From contig VGXV01000009.1 in the NCBI GenBank assembly GCA_016873165.1, positions 30,325-94,324 of the forward strand: a stretch of 64,000 nucleotides of DNA. The letters are read 5' to 3'. Shown piece after piece: positions 7,822 to 15,417 of this stretch. The DNA comes from Planctomycetota bacterium (GTDB taxonomy: Bacteria; Planctomycetota; Brocadiia; Brocadiales; Brocadiaceae). A program made the translations under genes and the position numbers. The notes under the pieces are model-generated. The model was not told the DNA's origin. It worked only from the letters and a program-made list of their open reading frames with translations, and searched no databases. The stretch's first letter is position 1; each line of letters opens with the position of its first letter.

Positions 7822-9888
7822 ATGATCATAAAAAATAATACTTTACATATACTTTTAGTAGAAGATGAACTTGACCATGTGGAATTGATACGGAGATCTT
7901 TCCTGGCAAAAACAGAACAGATCGAAATCTCCGTTGCCCATAGCATTCATGAGGCAAAGACTTTTTTATCGAAAACCAGCCCCGATATAATGCTTTTAGA
8001 TTATCTGCTGCCTGACGGGAGGGGGACTGAGCTTTTGTCTGAAGATAAAACAAATCTATCGTATCCCATTGTCATCATGACCAGTCATGGCAATGAACAG
8101 GTTGCTGTTGAAGCCATGAAAAAAGGAGCGTTGGATTACATTGTAAAATCCAGAGAAACAATAGCAAACATGCCACGCATTTGCGAAAGGGCATTACGCG
8201 AGTGGAAACTTATTATCGAGAACAAACGGGCGGAGGGAAATGTTAGAAAACTATTTCACGCAATAGAACAGAGTCAAAATCTGGTAATAATTACCGACAT
8301 TCATGGGGTGATCGAATACGTAAATCCGCGATTCATTTCAACAACCGGCTATACAAAAGAAGAAGTTATCGGGAAAAAACCAAACATCCTGAAATCGGGA
8401 AATACTCCGGTTGAAGAATACCGGAGGCTGTGGGATACAATACTCTATGGAAAAGAATGGCAGGGAGAATTTCATAACAGAAAAAAGAACGGGGAATTAT
8501 ATTGGGAAAGGGCGTCGATTACCCCCATCAGAGATGAAAAAGGAACTATCACTCATTTTCTCGGCATAAAGGAAGATATCACCGACCGGAAGCAATTTGA
8601 ACAGCAACTTACGCACATGGAATTACATGATCCGCTTACAAACCTGTATAACCGAAAACATTTTCGGGAAGAACTCAAATTTCTCATTGCACAGGCGGAA
8701 AAACGGAGTTTTCTTTGCGCATTGCTGTTCCTTGATATTGACAACTTTAAATACATCAATGAAACTCTGGGGCATCAGACAGGCGATGAACTGCTTATTG
8801 AAATAGCAGATCTTTTGGGAGAATGTATCCGCAAAACGGATACACTCTGCCGGTTAGGCGGTGATGAATTCGGCATTATCCTGCCCTATACATCTTCCGT
8901 TCAGGCGCAAACCACTTCAAATAAAATATTATCGAATATTAAAAACTATTCGCTCTCTCATACAAAAACAAAACATTACGATATTAACGTCAGTATTGGC
9001 ATTGTCATGTTTCCCGAACATGGAACAGACGCAGACACATTAATATCCTATGCGGATCTGGCCATGTATCAGGCAAAGGAAAAGGGAAAAGGATGTGTGT
9101 GTTTCTTTTCTCCCGACCATGCCGCACAACTGGAAGCCATGATTACCTGGAAACAACGAATACAGGATGCGCTGGCACATAATAAATTTGTTTTATATTT
9201 ACAGCCAATTATGGACTTAACAAATAATACTTTCAGCAGATATGAAGTCTTGCTCCGTATGAAAGGGGATAACGGCGAAATCATACTGCCCTGCGATTTT
9301 CTTAAAACGGCAGAACGTTTCGGACTCATCCGGGATATTGACCGATGGGTAACCATCCAATCGATTCAGCTTATTTCAGAACACCAATTGGACTCCAAAG
9401 GAATACATCTTGAAGTAAACCTTTCCGGAAAGGCGTTTATGGATGAAATATTATTGTCCATGGTTCAACAAAAACTTGATAAATCAAAAATAAAACCCGG
9501 CTCACTTATTTTTGAAATCACAGAAACCGCGGTTATTGAAAACATGTCGGAGGCGCAGCATTTTCTTTCCACATTAAAAAATATGGGGTGCCGCTTCGCG
9601 CTTGATGACTTTGGAAACGGATTTTCATCATTCAGCTATCTCAAACATTTACCGGTCGATTACTTAAAAATCGATGGAAATTTCATCCATGAACTGCCAG
9701 TCAATACGGTAGATCAGCACTTGGTTAAGGCAATGGTGGAAGTCGCACGCGGACTGGGGAAATATACCATCGCAGAGTACGTTGGTTGTGAAAAAACAGT
9801 AGCTCTGTTACAAGAACTCGGCGTAGATTTTGCGCAAGGATATTATATCGGAAACCCAAAACCTGCATCCGAAGCCCTCGTCTCATAG
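7822..9888 (+). CDS. REC-PAS-GGDEF-EAL c-di-GMP turnover protein
   Basis: Soluble regulator of 688 residues with four domains: receiver (1-125, phospho-acceptor D60 in MLLDYLLPDG), PAS (about 145-260), GGDEF (about 265-430, intact RLGGDEF with the motif at 346-350) and EAL (about 440-685). The EAL signature reads EVL (475-477). The other metal and substrate residues are present: EVNLSG, FEITETAV, ALDDFGNG, LKIDGNF and AEY. It could therefore both make and hydrolyse c-di-GMP under control of phosphorylation. The start is the ATG just after the inserted mini-element. There is no Shine-Dalgarno, and the first domain is complete from this start. Confidence 0.93.
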   Translation: MIIKNNTLHILLVEDELDHVELIRRSFLAKTEQIEISVAHSIHEAKTFLSKTSPDIMLLDYLLPDGRGTELLSEDKTNLSYPIVIMTSHGNEQVAVEAMKKGALDYIVKSRETIANMPRICERALREWKLIIENKRAEGNVRKLFHAIEQSQNLVIITDIHGVIEYVNPRFISTTGYTKEEVIGKKPNILKSGNTPVEEYRRLWDTILYGKEWQGEFHNRKKNGELYWERASITPIRDEKGTITHFLGIKEDITDRKQFEQQLTHMELHDPLTNLYNRKHFREELKFLIAQAEKRSFLCALLFLDIDNFKYINETLGHQTGDELLIEIADLLGECIRKTDTLCRLGGDEFGIILPYTSSVQAQTTSNKILSNIKNYSLSHTKTKHYDINVSIGIVMFPEHGTDADTLISYADLAMYQAKEKGKGCVCFFSPDHAAQLEAMITWKQRIQDALAHNKFVLYLQPIMDLTNNTFSRYEVLLRMKGDNGEIILPCDFLKTAERFGLIRDIDRWVTIQSIQLISEHQLDSKGIHLEVNLSGKAFMDEILLSMVQQKLDKSKIKPGSLIFEITETAVIENMSEAQHFLSTLKNMGCRFALDDFGNGFSSFSYLKHLPVDYLKIDGNFIHELPVNTVDQHLVKAMVEVARGLGKYTIAEYVGCEKTVALLQELGVDFAQGYYIGNPKPASEALVS

Positions 9889-9947
9889 AAAATATTTTTG
9901 TCTCATTACACTTTGAGCAGGAATAACAACGACATAAGGAGATAATT

Positions 9948-10481
9948 GTGTTCAAAGAAGAAAGGAATTACAATAAATTCGCATGGGAAGATTTGGGAAA
10001 CATTGCAGTAGGAAGACCAAATCTCGGCCAATTTGTGCCGGTTCTGGCTTATCGGTTATTTCAATTTACAATGAGGGACGTGCTGATAACAGAATATGGT
10101 GTAAAAACGACAAATGATCTCATGTACAAAAGCGGTCTTATTGCCGGGAAGCAATTTTGTAAAAATTTGTTGAATACAACGCTGGAATTTAACGAATTTA
10201 TTGCTCATCTGCAAAAGACACTAAAAGAACAGAATATCTGTATTTTAAGGATTGAAAAGGCCGATTTGGAAAATTTTAAAATAACCATGACCGTGGCAGA
10301 AGATTTGGATTGCTCCGGCCTGCCCGTTTCAGAAGAAACAGTATGCAATTACGATGAAGGCTTTATTGCGGGAATTTTAAAGGAATACACAAAAAAAGAC
10401 TTTCATGTAAAAGAAGTGGATTGCTGGGCAAGCGGCGACAGGGTTTGCAGATTTGAAGCAAAATTATCAACAAATACTTAA
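9948..10481 (+). CDS. V4R (4-vinyl reductase-like) small-ligand-binding protein
   Basis: A 177-residue single-domain V4R protein. It has the conserved GLIAGKQF helix near residue 66 and the C-terminal signature NYDEGFIAGILKEYTKKDF followed by DCWASGDRVCRFEA. V4R domains bind small hydrophobic ligands and occur as sensor modules in regulators such as XylR/DmpR. The start is GTG at 9948, placed by AAGGAG at 9936-9941. Its stop is 3 nt from the ATG of the next histidine kinase, so the pair is almost certainly co-translated and functionally linked. Confidence 0.85.
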   Translation: MFKEERNYNKFAWEDLGNIAVGRPNLGQFVPVLAYRLFQFTMRDVLITEYGVKTTNDLMYKSGLIAGKQFCKNLLNTTLEFNEFIAHLQKTLKEQNICILRIEKADLENFKITMTVAEDLDCSGLPVSEETVCNYDEGFIAGILKEYTKKDFHVKEVDCWASGDRVCRFEAKLSTNT

Positions 10482-10483
10482 TA

Positions 10484-11629
10484 ATGAAAAACAAAGAAAA
10501 AACATTGCATTACAATATCTATAATAAAATCTCCGCCTTATTAAAAGGAGAGATTCCGGAACATATTGATACGTCATCTTTTACCGATGAAGATGAGATA
10601 CAATATGCACAATTAATAAACCGGCTTATCGGTTCCATATCTGAGATACATAACTTTATTTTCCCCCTTTCCAGGGGAGAATTGCATAAAAACATCCCAA
10701 AAACGAATAATTATTTGTGCTCTCCTTTCAAGGAATTACAATCAAAATTGCTGCATTTGACATGGCAAACAGAACAAATCGCAAAAGGAGATTACAGCCA
10801 GCGGGTGGACTTCATGGGAGATTTTTCCACTGCTTTTAATTTTATGATTAATAAACTGGCAGAAAATGAAAAGGCATTAAAAGAAAAAATAGATTTGCTG
10901 GCGGAACGCACCAGAGAATTAGAAGAAAAAAACGAAGAAATGGAAAAATTTGTTTACACGGTGTCGCATGACCTCAAAAGCCCGTTATTAACCATTTCAG
11001 GATTCACGGAAATGATGGAGATTGATGCTGCAGGCGGCGACTCCGAACGCCTTAAAAAAGACGCACAGTACATCCATAATGCCGTGGATAAAATGAATAA
11101 TCTGCTGGAAAAACTCCTTGAATTATCCCGCATAGGCCGCGTGGTAAATATTCCTGAAAAAGTATCGCTGAATACCCTGGCACAGGAAGCGGCAAATCTG
11201 GTTTCCGGCCAGATCGTAAAATCCTGCGTCCGGATTGAAATACTCCCCAATCTCCCAGTTGTTTTTGTTGACAAACAAAGGTTTATACAAGTAATGCAAA
11301 ATCTTATCGATAACGCCATCAAGTATATGGGAGATCAAACAAATCCCCGCATAGAAATAGGCGCAACAAATAACAAATCAGAAATTATTTGTTATGTTAA
11401 AGACAATGGGGGAGGAATTGATCCGCGCTATCATGAAAAAATATTCAACCTTTTTGAAAGGTATGATGAAAAGAGCACCGGTTCAGGAATAGGCCTTGCC
11501 AGTGTTAAAAAAATCATAGAAATACACGACGGCCGGATATGGGTCGAATCGGAAGGCAAGGGGAAAGGAAGTATTTTCTACTTTACCATTCCTAATAAAG
11601 AAACGGACGGAACAACAATAATTCCATAA
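10484..11629 (+). CDS. Soluble histidine kinase
   Basis: A 381-residue kinase without membrane segments. The N-terminal part (1-125) contains a HAMP-like stretch (EQIAKGDYSQRVDF), then a coiled coil (125-155), HisKA with phospho-acceptor H162 (TVSHDLKSP) and HATPase_c (NLIDNAIKYMG, KDNGGGI, GSGIGLASVKKI). The catalytic half is paralogous to that of the membrane kinase at 4530-6959 and includes the same ELSRIGRVVN stretch. No dedicated receiver follows. The adjacent V4R protein is the likely sensory partner, and the receivers at 6940 or 7822 are candidate targets; both are inference. Confidence 0.92.
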   Translation: MKNKEKTLHYNIYNKISALLKGEIPEHIDTSSFTDEDEIQYAQLINRLIGSISEIHNFIFPLSRGELHKNIPKTNNYLCSPFKELQSKLLHLTWQTEQIAKGDYSQRVDFMGDFSTAFNFMINKLAENEKALKEKIDLLAERTRELEEKNEEMEKFVYTVSHDLKSPLLTISGFTEMMEIDAAGGDSERLKKDAQYIHNAVDKMNNLLEKLLELSRIGRVVNIPEKVSLNTLAQEAANLVSGQIVKSCVRIEILPNLPVVFVDKQRFIQVMQNLIDNAIKYMGDQTNPRIEIGATNNKSEIICYVKDNGGGIDPRYHEKIFNLFERYDEKSTGSGIGLASVKKIIEIHDGRIWVESEGKGKGSIFYFTIPNKETDGTTIIP

Positions 11630-11634
11630 TGGAA

Positions 11635-13668
11635 CTACCACTCCTGGTGTATCGCAGGCAGTTGTATTTCATAGTCGAAAACAAACGTCGTCCCTTCAAC
11701 ACCCTTACCCGTCTCAACCGGTTGTTTCCACATTACTGCATCCACAAAACAACTTCCCTGATTATCTTCCCTGCAATAATAAAAAACGGCTGAAACCTTT
11801 ATTTCCGTTTCAAGTTCGTCAAACATTTTTCCCACGTCGGGAATTTTTACCGAAAAACAGTTGCCCTCCATTGCCGTGCTTTTAATAGAGCCTTCTCCCC
11901 GGATACCCTTGCTATTTTCAATCGAATATTTCAGCGGAACATAGGGATTCAAATGATACCCGGCGGGAAATTTCAGATTTATAACAATCTCAACGTCTGC
12001 ATCCGCATTAACCTTTATTACGGGAACTTCGAGTGTTTTTGCAAAACCCGGGAATTCGGGCAGTAAAATATCCCCCATTGAATATCCATCACCGCGTTCT
12101 TTTAACCGCAATGTGCTTCCTTCTTTCGTTTTCATATCCACAATGCGAATAGCATGATTATTCGTATCGGCAACGTAAAGTTTTTTATTTGCGATGACAA
12201 TGCCGCCCGGTTCATAAAATTGAGGCTCCGCACCGTCTTTGAATCCCGCCTTGCCGGTTCCCGCATACGTCTTGCATTCCTGCGTATCAGGACGTATCAC
12301 CTTAATCTTATGATTATACGTATCCGCAACATAAACGAGCCCCTCATAAACTGCCACACCAAGGGGATGCTGCAAACGGACTTCACTGCCTTTGCCGTCC
12401 ACATCCCCAAAAACAAAGAGATCCTGCCCCACCACTGTTTTCACCATCTCCTCCTCCAAGTCTGCATACCGTATTGCGCTCACTTCACTATCGGCAAAAA
12501 AGATGTTTCTTCCCGAAACAGCCAGTCCGCTCGGCTGCGCCAAAGCGCAACTGTCCAGCGCTCCGTCAATGCAGCCTTCCCTGCCGCTTCCGGCATACGG
12601 TTTAAAAACCGTGCTCTCCAAATCCATTTCCCAAATCTGATGAGCGCCTGCCATTGCAATATACAGTTGTTTGTTCCCCGGAAGAACCAGGTCCCAGGGA
12701 GAATTCATGGGAGAAAGCGTTCCCATGCCGCCGGACGCCGCATAACCTGCCTGTTTTCCCGTTCCCGCAATCGTAGAAACAATTCTTTTCTCGATATCCA
12801 GCTTGCGAATACTATGGTTTTCGGTATCCGCCACATATACATAATTTCCCTGCAATGCCATACCCTGCGGATGCTTAAAACTCGCTTCTTCAAAAGAACC
12901 GTCAACATTCCCCGGAGTCCCGTTGCCGGCAATATCAATAATTTCTCCCTCAAAAGAACTTATAATAATGCGATTATGATTGGTATCGGAAATATACAAA
13001 CATCCCGCAGCTTCATCTGCCAGTATCTTACCGGGAAACGAAAGAATAGCCGGACCGTACTTTTCCCTCTCTAATGACATAGGCAGCGGTGCATTATTCA
13101 TAAGATTCTTTGACCGATACCCGGAAATCAGGTTTCCGATAAGTTTATCCAATATCTCATAATGCCCTTCCCCCGTATCCGACCCCACAACATTGCCTTC
13201 CGGGTCAATTAATACAAGGGTCGGCCACGCCCGCACTCCATAAGCATTCCAGATAAGAAAATTGCTGTCCGCCACTACAGGATGCTCAATCTCATAGCGG
13301 AGAATCGCCTGGCGGATATTTTCTGATTCCCGTTCATTATTAAACTTTGCCGAATGTACCCCAATTACTGCCAATTCATTCTGATACTTCGCCTCCAATT
13401 TTTTAAGATCGGGAATGACGTGCATACAATTAATGCAGCAATACGTCCAGAAATCAATCAGCACCACCTTGCCCTTTAAATCTTTCATACTCAAAGGCTC
13501 CGCCACATTGAACCATGCAGTGCCGCCTGCAAGTTCAGGCGCGGGAATTGCTTTCTGCGCGGCAGTCCCTGAACTAATCCAAAAAAACAACAGTGTTATT
13601 ATCAAAAAAGAGAATGCTATTGTCCTAGCAAATAAATTTTTTTTATCCGTATTTCTCGTTTTCATCAT
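11635..13668 (-). CDS. Secreted thioredoxin-like/NHL-repeat protein
   Basis: A 677-residue protein with an N-terminal signal anchor (about 14-36). A TlpA-like thioredoxin domain follows (about 40-175, redox motif C78-I-N-C81 in WTYCCINC). Then come about five NHL repeats forming a beta-propeller (about 205-530, recurring ADTxNHxIR) and a C-terminal beta-rich domain. The layout matches bacterial relatives of NHLRC2. It is probably an extracytoplasmic disulfide or redox protein; its substrate is unknown. It is convergent with the kinase gene, with only 5 bp between stop codons. Confidence 0.85.
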   Translation of the reverse strand: MMKTRNTDKKNLFARTIAFSFLIITLLFFWISSGTAAQKAIPAPELAGGTAWFNVAEPLSMKDLKGKVVLIDFWTYCCINCMHVIPDLKKLEAKYQNELAVIGVHSAKFNNERESENIRQAILRYEIEHPVVADSNFLIWNAYGVRAWPTLVLIDPEGNVVGSDTGEGHYEILDKLIGNLISGYRSKNLMNNAPLPMSLEREKYGPAILSFPGKILADEAAGCLYISDTNHNRIIISSFEGEIIDIAGNGTPGNVDGSFEEASFKHPQGMALQGNYVYVADTENHSIRKLDIEKRIVSTIAGTGKQAGYAASGGMGTLSPMNSPWDLVLPGNKQLYIAMAGAHQIWEMDLESTVFKPYAGSGREGCIDGALDSCALAQPSGLAVSGRNIFFADSEVSAIRYADLEEEMVKTVVGQDLFVFGDVDGKGSEVRLQHPLGVAVYEGLVYVADTYNHKIKVIRPDTQECKTYAGTGKAGFKDGAEPQFYEPGGIVIANKKLYVADTNNHAIRIVDMKTKEGSTLRLKERGDGYSMGDILLPEFPGFAKTLEVPVIKVNADADVEIVINLKFPAGYHLNPYVPLKYSIENSKGIRGEGSIKSTAMEGNCFSVKIPDVGKMFDELETEIKVSAVFYYCREDNQGSCFVDAVMWKQPVETGKGVEGTTFVFDYEIQLPAIHQEW

Positions 13669-13743
13669 ACTTATAATTTCATATCTTCCTTACTTCATCA
13701 CCAATACCGTGTATTGATAGCAGCAGTCTTTTATTTTTTTGAT

Positions 13744-14148
13744 TCAACAATCGCAGAATTGAAGCAACCTTTCCCATGCATCACGAAAGCGATTTGGCCA
13801 TTTACCCGGGTAGCAATTCTTCTTATGCCAAATAAATTCTTCTGTCCATAACCATCCCTGTTTGCGCATTTCTAAAATAAGTTCCATTACATAGGTACTT
13901 CGTTCCCCTTCAACTACTTTTTCCTTGATGTTTAAAATAAAAGTCCCTGTTGGCTTAATAACACGCAAAAGTTGTTCAGAAATAGGCAGAAACCATTCTA
14001 CATACTTGTCATGCCGAACACCGCCGTATGTGTTTTTGCGTTGATCTGCATAAGGTGGCGATGTGACAATCAAGTCAACAGCATTGTCTGGTATCATTCG
14101 CAACTGATCCTTGCAATCTCCAAGATATATGTTTGTAGTTATTTTCAT
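13744..14148 (-). pseudogene. Truncated DNA (N4/N6) methyltransferase
   Basis: N-terminal part of a beta-class site-specific DNA methyltransferase. The start reads YLGDCKDQL, followed by the catalytic motif DLIVTSPPYADQR near residue 30, then LRVIKPTGTFILNI and the typical NRFRDAWERLLQF. It stops at residue 134. In beta-class enzymes the S-adenosylmethionine-binding FxGxG motif lies C-terminal to this point, so it is missing and the product is unlikely to be active. Its start overlaps the stop of the small gene upstream (ATGA). I see no cognate restriction endonuclease. Confidence 0.75.
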
Positions 14149-14342
14149 TTCCTTATTATCTCATTAAATATGCAATTATAAACACTGTTAATACTCTCAC
14201 CGATTCCGAATTCTAAATGCTTTTTAGCCTGCAGAATTTCCCTATCATCGAGTTCTCTTCCTAAAATTCTCCGGGCCTCTAGTTGTACATCTTCTTTAGT
14301 AATCGCATATAAAATTTCATTTTTTTGACTCGTATTTTTCAT
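14145..14342 (-). CDS. Small hypothetical protein coupled to the methyltransferase
   Basis: A 65-residue acidic, helical protein (ITKEDVQLEARRILGRELDD). I do not recognise a named family. Its stop codon overlaps the methyltransferase start, so it was part of the same operon and may be a regulator or accessory protein of a former restriction-modification unit; this is inferred only from position. Confidence 0.5.
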   Translation of the reverse strand: MKNTSQKNEILYAITKEDVQLEARRILGRELDDREILQAKKHLEFGIGESINSVYNCIFNEIIRK

Positions 14343-14442
14343 AATTATACATCAATAAATATCTATCTGATAGATAATAAAGACTAATCGGCTGCTTCTT
14401 TTAAATTGATAAACTTTTTCTTGTTTTCCCCGAACAATGACA

Positions 14443-14603
14443 GGGAGCATTCCCGATTTTTTGTAAAAAAACTTATTATTTATGTAGGATGGGTCAAGCG
14501 AAGCAGACCCATCAATCACAGTTTCATTTATTTTGATGGGTGCGCTGGCGCTTCACCCATCCTACTTTGAAATGATGTGTTACAAAAAATCGGGAATGCA
14601 CCC
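14443..14603. mobile_element. Mini-element family A, copy 2 (about 161 bp)
   Basis: The left end GGGAGCATTCCCGATTTTTT and the inverted right end GGGTGCATTCCCGATTTTTT match copy 1. The flanking direct repeat is CAATGACA (14435-14442 and 14604-14611), extendable to 9 bp as CAATGACAG if the element begins one base later. After the terminal repeat it shares the subterminal CTTATTATTTAT with copy 1. From there the interior is a different palindrome: GTAGGATGGGT at 14484 and its complement ending at 14565. It is non-coding. Confidence 0.85.
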
Positions 14604-14789
14604 CAATGACAGTTGATTCATAAGCGCCTTACCTCGTAGGCAGATTGTTTATGACCTTACTCCACTTTACATATAATTAAACAATTAGCATATTAAAAGC
14701 AATCTGTTTTACCGTGTCAAGAAACAAAGTCGGTATTGATTTCCGGGGTCTTAAATTAAGTTGGGTTTTACCCAACGGCATTCATTTTT

Positions 14790-14857
14790 ACCCACCCCTA
14801 ACCCCTCCCAAGAGGGGAATCTGATATGTCCCCTCTTGGGAGGGGTTAGGGGTGGGT
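14790..14857. repeat. Perfect 29-bp inverted repeat
   Basis: Arms 14790-14818 and 14829-14857 are exact reverse complements (core CCCCTAACCCCTCCC) around a 10-nt loop. The C-rich/G-rich arms stand out against the AT-rich surroundings. It lies in the roughly 1.1-kb gene-free stretch 14343-15417, which otherwise holds family A copy 2, the family B element and smaller repeats. It could act as a bidirectional terminator, but there is no T-run. Confidence 0.85.
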
Positions 14858-14892
14858 TTGTTCATTGCTTAAGTAAAAATATTGAAATCCCT

Positions 14893-15059
14893 CAGCATTG
14901 TCCGGTTAGGAATTTGCGTGTACCGGTTTTTGTCATACCCGAATGCTTTTATCGGGTATCCAGAGATTCGTTTATTATGGATTCCCGCTAAAAACATGCG
15001 GGAATGACAGCTTTAGAACAAGGAAATAAAATATGTAAATTCCTAACCGGACAATGGTG
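14893..15059. mobile_element. Mini-element family B (MITE-like, 167 bp)
   Basis: The left end is CAGCATTGTCCGGTTAGGAA and the inverted right end CACCATTGTCCGGTTAGGAA, 22 of 23 bases complementary. An exact 9-bp direct repeat, GAAATCCCT, lies at 14884-14892 and 15060-15068. The interior (14931-15008) is two hairpins of the type CCCGnnnCGGG ending in ATGACA. It has no coding capacity. The terminal repeats differ from family A, so a different transposase would have moved it. Confidence 0.85.
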
Positions 15060-15127
15060 GAAATCCCTATACATTTAATTAGGTTATAGGTCTAAAAAAC
15101 AAAAACCAACAACTTTTTGGATATTAT

Positions 15128-15155
15128 GGATGGGTTAAACGAAGCGCACCCATCC
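15128..15155. repeat. Short palindrome related to the core of family A copy 2
   Basis: GGATGGGT (15128-15135) and ACCCATCC (15148-15155) flank a GAAGCGC loop. The same GGATGGGT/GAAGC/ACCCATC pattern forms the arms inside the element at 14443-14603. Here it stands alone without the terminal repeats. Confidence 0.6.
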
Positions 15156-15195
15156 TACTGTTTATTTGTGTCAGGAAACAATCCCGATATCACAG

Positions 15196-15268
15196 TACCG
15201 CTTCAAATTTATATTTATCCAATAAATACACATATGAATCACTTATTTCTCTACACTTTGAAGCGGTA
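15196..15268. repeat. 12-bp inverted repeat
   Basis: TACCGCTTCAAA (15196-15207) and TTTGAAGCGGTA (15257-15268) are perfect reverse complements 49 bp apart. It may be a decayed mini-element or a regulatory palindrome upstream of the large membrane-protein gene. No target duplication was seen. Confidence 0.4.
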
Positions 15269-15381
15269 TCGTTTAGAAATTCTCACCGAAAAGAGCTGTA
15301 AGGGTTAACAGCTATTAAAAAATTATTGCTTAATCTCTTTTTCTATTGTAACTTACACAGTTCCTATTTTTAATTGTGCGA

Positions 15382-15409
15382 TTAACTTGTAAATCTTTCT
15401 CTATATAAT
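15382..15409 (+). promoter_or_regulatory. Promoter giving a near-leaderless transcript
   Basis: TTAACT (15382-15387), a 16-bp spacer and TATAAT (15404-15409). The start codon at 15418 is only 9 bases after the -10 box, where transcription should begin. No Shine-Dalgarno is present. Confidence 0.45.
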
Positions 15410-15417
15410 ACATTCTT

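Noticed and set aside
12154..13074. 306-codon + strand frame inside the thioredoxin-NHL gene
   Set aside because: The opposite strand has clear NHL repeats and a redox domain; this frame is low-complexity antisense.
14761..14991. 76-codon + strand frame in the repeat region
   Set aside because: It runs straight through the 29-bp palindrome and the family B element; its residues are translated repeats.
15117..15308. 63-codon frame before the membrane-protein gene
   Set aside because: It spans two short palindromes and has no ribosome-binding site or homology cue.
14343..15417. CRISPR array
   Set aside because: Repeats here are single inverted pairs with different sequences, not regularly spaced direct repeats.
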